A DNA stretch of 15,474 nucleotides, from positions 1-15,474 of the forward strand of contig DHKK01000088.1 in the NCBI GenBank assembly GCA_002404795.1, read 5' to 3'. This stretch comes from Clostridiales bacterium UBA4696 (lineage in GTDB: Bacteria; Bacillota; Clostridia; Oscillospirales; Oscillospiraceae). Of this stretch, positions 13,817-15,474 are shown piece after piece. A program made the position numbers and the translations under genes. The notes below the pieces were generated by a model. That model made no database searches, had not been told where the DNA came from, and saw nothing but the letters and a program-made list of their open reading frames with translations. Each line of letters begins with the position of its first letter. Within the stretch, counting starts at the first letter, position 1.

Positions 13817-14854
13817 ATGAAAGACGAGATCAAGCTGACGAAGCTTGCCAAATGCGCCGGGTGCGGCGCGAAGGTCGGCGCGGGGATCCTTGCGCAGCTG
13901 CTGGGCGATATCCGCGTGCACAGCGACCCCAACCTGCTCGTCGGCTTCGACAAGAGCGACGACGCTTCCGTTTACAAGGTCTCGGACGAGCTTGCGCTCG
14001 TGCAGACCGTCGATTTCTTCCCGCCTATCGCCGACGATCCCTACGTCTTCGGCCAGATCGCCGCGACGAACGCCCTTTCCGACGTCTACGCCATGGGCGG
14101 CGAGCCGAAGCTCTGCCTCAATATCATGGCCGTGCCGGAGTCCATGCCGAAGGAGACGGTCCACGAGATCCTGCGCGGCGGCTACGACAAGGTCTATGAG
14201 GCCGGGGCGCTCATCACCGGCGGCCACTCGATCTATGACGACGAGCCGAAATACGGCCTGGCCGTGACCGGCTTCATCCATCCCGACAAGATCCTCACGA
14301 ACTCCGGCGCGAAGCCCGGCGACGTGCTGTTCCTCACCAAGCCGCTTGGCATCGGCATCCTCACCACGGCGCAGAAGGCGGAGCTTCTGTCCGAGGACGG
14401 CAAACAGCTTGCCCAGCGGCTCATGACGACGCTCAATAAATCCGCGTGCGATGCCATGGTGCCCTTCCGCGTCCACGCCTGCACCGACGTGACGGGCTTC
14501 TCCTTCCTCGGCCACGCGTCCGAGATGGCGGCCGGCAGCGACGTGCAGCTGCAGATCGACACGGCGGCCATCGACCTCATCCCCGAGGCGCTGGACTTTG
14601 CCCGCATGGGCATCCTGCCCGCCGGCATGTACCGCAACCGCACCTTTGCCGAGCCCATGGTCGATGCCGGCAGCGTGGAGCTGGCCGTGCAGGATATGCT
14701 CTACGACCCGCAGACCGCGGGCGGTCTGCTCATCGCCTGTGACCCGGCCGACGCGGACGCGCTGTTCGCCGCGCTCAAGGATGCGGTCCCCAGCGCGCAG
14801 CGCGTGGGTACGGTGCAGCCCTACGCGGGCAGCGCAAGAATTTACCTGAAGTGA
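13817..14854 (+). CDS. selD: Selenide, water dikinase (selenophosphate synthetase)
   Basis: 345-aa PurM-like enzyme making selenophosphate, AMP and phosphate from selenide and ATP. The active-site loop KCAGCGAK spans residues 12-19: Cys16 aligns with the catalytic Cys17 of E. coli SelD, Lys19 with its Lys20, and the second E. coli Cys (Cys19) is Ala here while an extra Cys13 lies upstream. Other SelD blocks are visible: GFDKSDDASVY (43-53), VQTVDFFPPIADDPYVFGQI (62-81) and AATNALSDVYAMGG after it, TGGHSI, CTDVTGFSFLGHASEM, and YDPQTAGGLL. There is no in-frame TGA, so this is the Cys form, not a selenoprotein. GGAGGT (13805-13810) lies 6 bases upstream inside the end of yqeB. selA and selB are not in the window, so selenophosphate here may serve the hydroxylase cofactor alone, tRNA selenation elsewhere, or both. 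Confidence 0.97.
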   Translation: MKDEIKLTKLAKCAGCGAKVGAGILAQLLGDIRVHSDPNLLVGFDKSDDASVYKVSDELALVQTVDFFPPIADDPYVFGQIAATNALSDVYAMGGEPKLCLNIMAVPESMPKETVHEILRGGYDKVYEAGALITGGHSIYDDEPKYGLAVTGFIHPDKILTNSGAKPGDVLFLTKPLGIGILTTAQKAELLSEDGKQLAQRLMTTLNKSACDAMVPFRVHACTDVTGFSFLGHASEMAAGSDVQLQIDTAAIDLIPEALDFARMGILPAGMYRNRTFAEPMVDAGSVELAVQDMLYDPQTAGGLLIACDPADADALFAALKDAVPSAQRVGTVQPYAGSARIYLK

Positions 14855-14864
14855 GGGGCAGCTT

Positions 14865-15227
14865 ATGAATCGCTATGTTCTGATCCCGGAGGATACCCTC
14901 CGCATCCTCCCGCCCGAAGACGGCGCGGGCGCAGCCATCGAGATCTTCTGCTCGCGCACGGTCATTTATTTTGAGATTGCACAGCTCCGCGAGGTCTGCC
15001 TGCTGCATCATGTGCGCGCAGACCGGGAGCTGGTCGACGCGCTCTGCTTCACCGCGGCCGACCGGCTGCTGGAGCAGCCGCAGAAGGTGCTCATCCCGAC
15101 GAACCGCCCGGATTACGCGGCCTTCCTTGCAGATCTCCGGCATTATGCGCCGCCAACGCTCGATTTTTCCAAAGAGGCGGACGATATCGCGCCGAGCTGC
15201 GACCACAACGGGCATCATTTCGAATAA
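14865..15227 (+). CDS. Unrecognised 120-aa protein in the selenium cluster
   Basis: Soluble, acidic 120-residue protein with no family I recognise. It has no signal peptide or membrane segment. The N-terminal two thirds looks like a compact alpha/beta fold (RYVLIPEDTLRIL, AIEIFCSRTVIYFEIAQLREV, then helices HHVRADRELVDALCFTAADR). The last nine residues, CDHNGHHFE, concentrate one Cys and three His and could bind a metal. It starts 10 bp after the selD stop with a GAGGGG ribosome binding site and runs in the same high-GC codon style, so it is very probably co-transcribed. Position suggests a role in selenium or molybdenum-hydroxylase maturation, but a cluster passenger is equally possible. Confidence 0.75.
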   Translation: MNRYVLIPEDTLRILPPEDGAGAAIEIFCSRTVIYFEIAQLREVCLLHHVRADRELVDALCFTAADRLLEQPQKVLIPTNRPDYAAFLADLRHYAPPTLDFSKEADDIAPSCDHNGHHFE

Positions 15228-15243
15228 AAGCTGCAAAAGCTGC
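15226..15243 (+). repeat. 9-bp tandem duplication between two small genes
   Basis: AAAAGCTGC occurs twice in direct succession (15226-15234 and 15235-15243), beginning in the stop codon of the 120-aa gene. Probably a replication-slippage duplication; no function is suggested. Confidence 0.7.
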
Positions 15244-15272
15244 GCATCCTGAAAGAAAACAGGAGGTGCAGC

Positions 15273-15416
15273 ATGAAAAAACGGAAAAAAGACCGCGCGG
15301 ACGCGGTTCAGAAGATCATCGACACGCCGCCCAGCTTCACAGACCCCCAGGGCAGCTGGACCGGCCTCCCCGCCGACGAACACGAGCCCCCCGTCCAGGA
15401 CGCCGACGACCTCTAA
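15273..15416 (+). CDS. 47-aa small hydrophilic protein
   Basis: ATG 15273 to TAA 15416 encodes 47 residues. It has a very basic start MKKRKKDR, a short amphipathic stretch ADAVQKIIDT, then a proline-rich, acidic tail with DPQGSWTGLP and the ending PVQDADDL. AGGAGGT (15261-15267), a near-perfect ribosome binding site, is 5 bases upstream, which strongly supports real translation. It resembles, from memory, short clostridial proteins with a DPxGSxTGxP..QDADDL pattern of unknown function. It lies 45 bp after the 120-aa gene, and its stop codon directly abuts the terminal dispersed repeat. Its function is unknown. Confidence 0.75.
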   Translation: MKKRKKDRADAVQKIIDTPPSFTDPQGSWTGLPADEHEPPVQDADDL

Positions 15417-15417
15417 A

Positions 15418-15474
15418 GGCTCCCCTCCCAGGGGAGCTGTCAGCGAAGCAGACTGAGAGGTTGTCGCAGATTTG
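15418..15474 (-). repeat. Dispersed repeat, copy 3 (at the window end)
   Basis: Read on the minus strand it begins CAAATCTGCGACA and ends GGGAGGGGAGCC. It contains a GC-rich hairpin, GCTCCCCT-CCC-AGGGGAGC (15419-15437), and an imperfect GTCAGC-GAA-GCAGAC stem (15439-15453). It is in the opposite orientation to copies 1 and 2, starts one base after the stop codon of the 47-aa gene, and may act as its transcription end although no T-run follows. The window ends at its boundary. Confidence 0.8.

Noticed and set aside
13853..13873. Possible selenocysteine in SelD
   Set aside because: The active-site codons are TGC (Cys13 and Cys16); no in-frame TGA is present, so this is the cysteine form.
1..15474. 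CRISPR array, tRNA or rRNA genes, transposase, prophage or toxin-antitoxin genes
   Set aside because: No regularly spaced repeats, cloverleaf sequences or recognisable mobile-element proteins were seen on either strand.

Overview
The window is GC-rich (about 60% by eye), densely coded, and carries strong AAGGAGG-type ribosome binding sites and TTGACA/TATAAT-type promoters. Protein content (Pst phosphate system, MATE exporters, SLH-domain L,D-transpeptidase, phosphotransacetylase, YqeB/YqeC selenium accessory proteins) points to a GC-rich anaerobic member of Clostridia, probably Oscillospiraceae. That placement is an inference from gene families and from a dispersed CTCAGTC..GGTGACAGCTCCC..GGGAGCC-type repeat; no rRNA is present to confirm it. 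I see no tRNA, rRNA, CRISPR array, transposase or prophage genes.

Layout, left to right. (1) 43-2954, minus strand: a MATE exporter followed by a secreted SLH + YkuD L,D-transpeptidase that has its own promoter. (2) 3104-3871, plus strand: an orphan SsuB/TauB-like ABC ATPase with its own promoter, closed by a bidirectional terminator. (3) 3919-8687, minus strand: a complete phosphate uptake operon, pstS-pstC-pstA-[pyridoxamine kinase]-pstB-phoU, with very tight or overlapping junctions and a tandem 11-bp PHO-box-like repeat just upstream of a -10 element. The pyridoxal/pyridoxamine kinase gene between pstA and pstB is the unusual member. (4) 8871-10280, minus strand: a second MATE exporter whose leader contains a terminator-like hairpin directly before its ribosome binding site. 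(5) 10281-10695: a 415-bp gene-poor stretch containing the attenuator-like hairpin, two tiny ATGA-coupled reading frames, a perfect 14-bp inverted repeat covering the first tiny start codon, and one dispersed repeat copy. (6) 10696-11712, minus strand: pta, with a good promoter but no ackA beside it. (7) 11870-12220, minus strand: a ModE-type winged-helix regulator whose promoter predicts a leaderless mRNA, divergent from (8) 12334-15416, plus strand: yqeC-yqeB-selD, an unrecognised 120-aa protein and a 47-aa small protein. The right end is another copy of the dispersed repeat, and the left end begins inside one.

Working together: the pst operon imports phosphate under predicted PhoB/PhoP-type control. 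The right-hand cluster looks like a module for making or inserting the labile selenium cofactor of molybdenum hydroxylases. SelD supplies selenophosphate, YqeB and YqeC are the family-specific accessory proteins, and the ModE-like protein is the probable molybdate/selenium-metabolism regulator. The hydroxylase itself is not in the window. The best candidates for something undescribed are the two small proteins attached to the selenium module, the layered leader in front of the second MATE gene, and the leaderless modE / yqeC back-to-back promoter.
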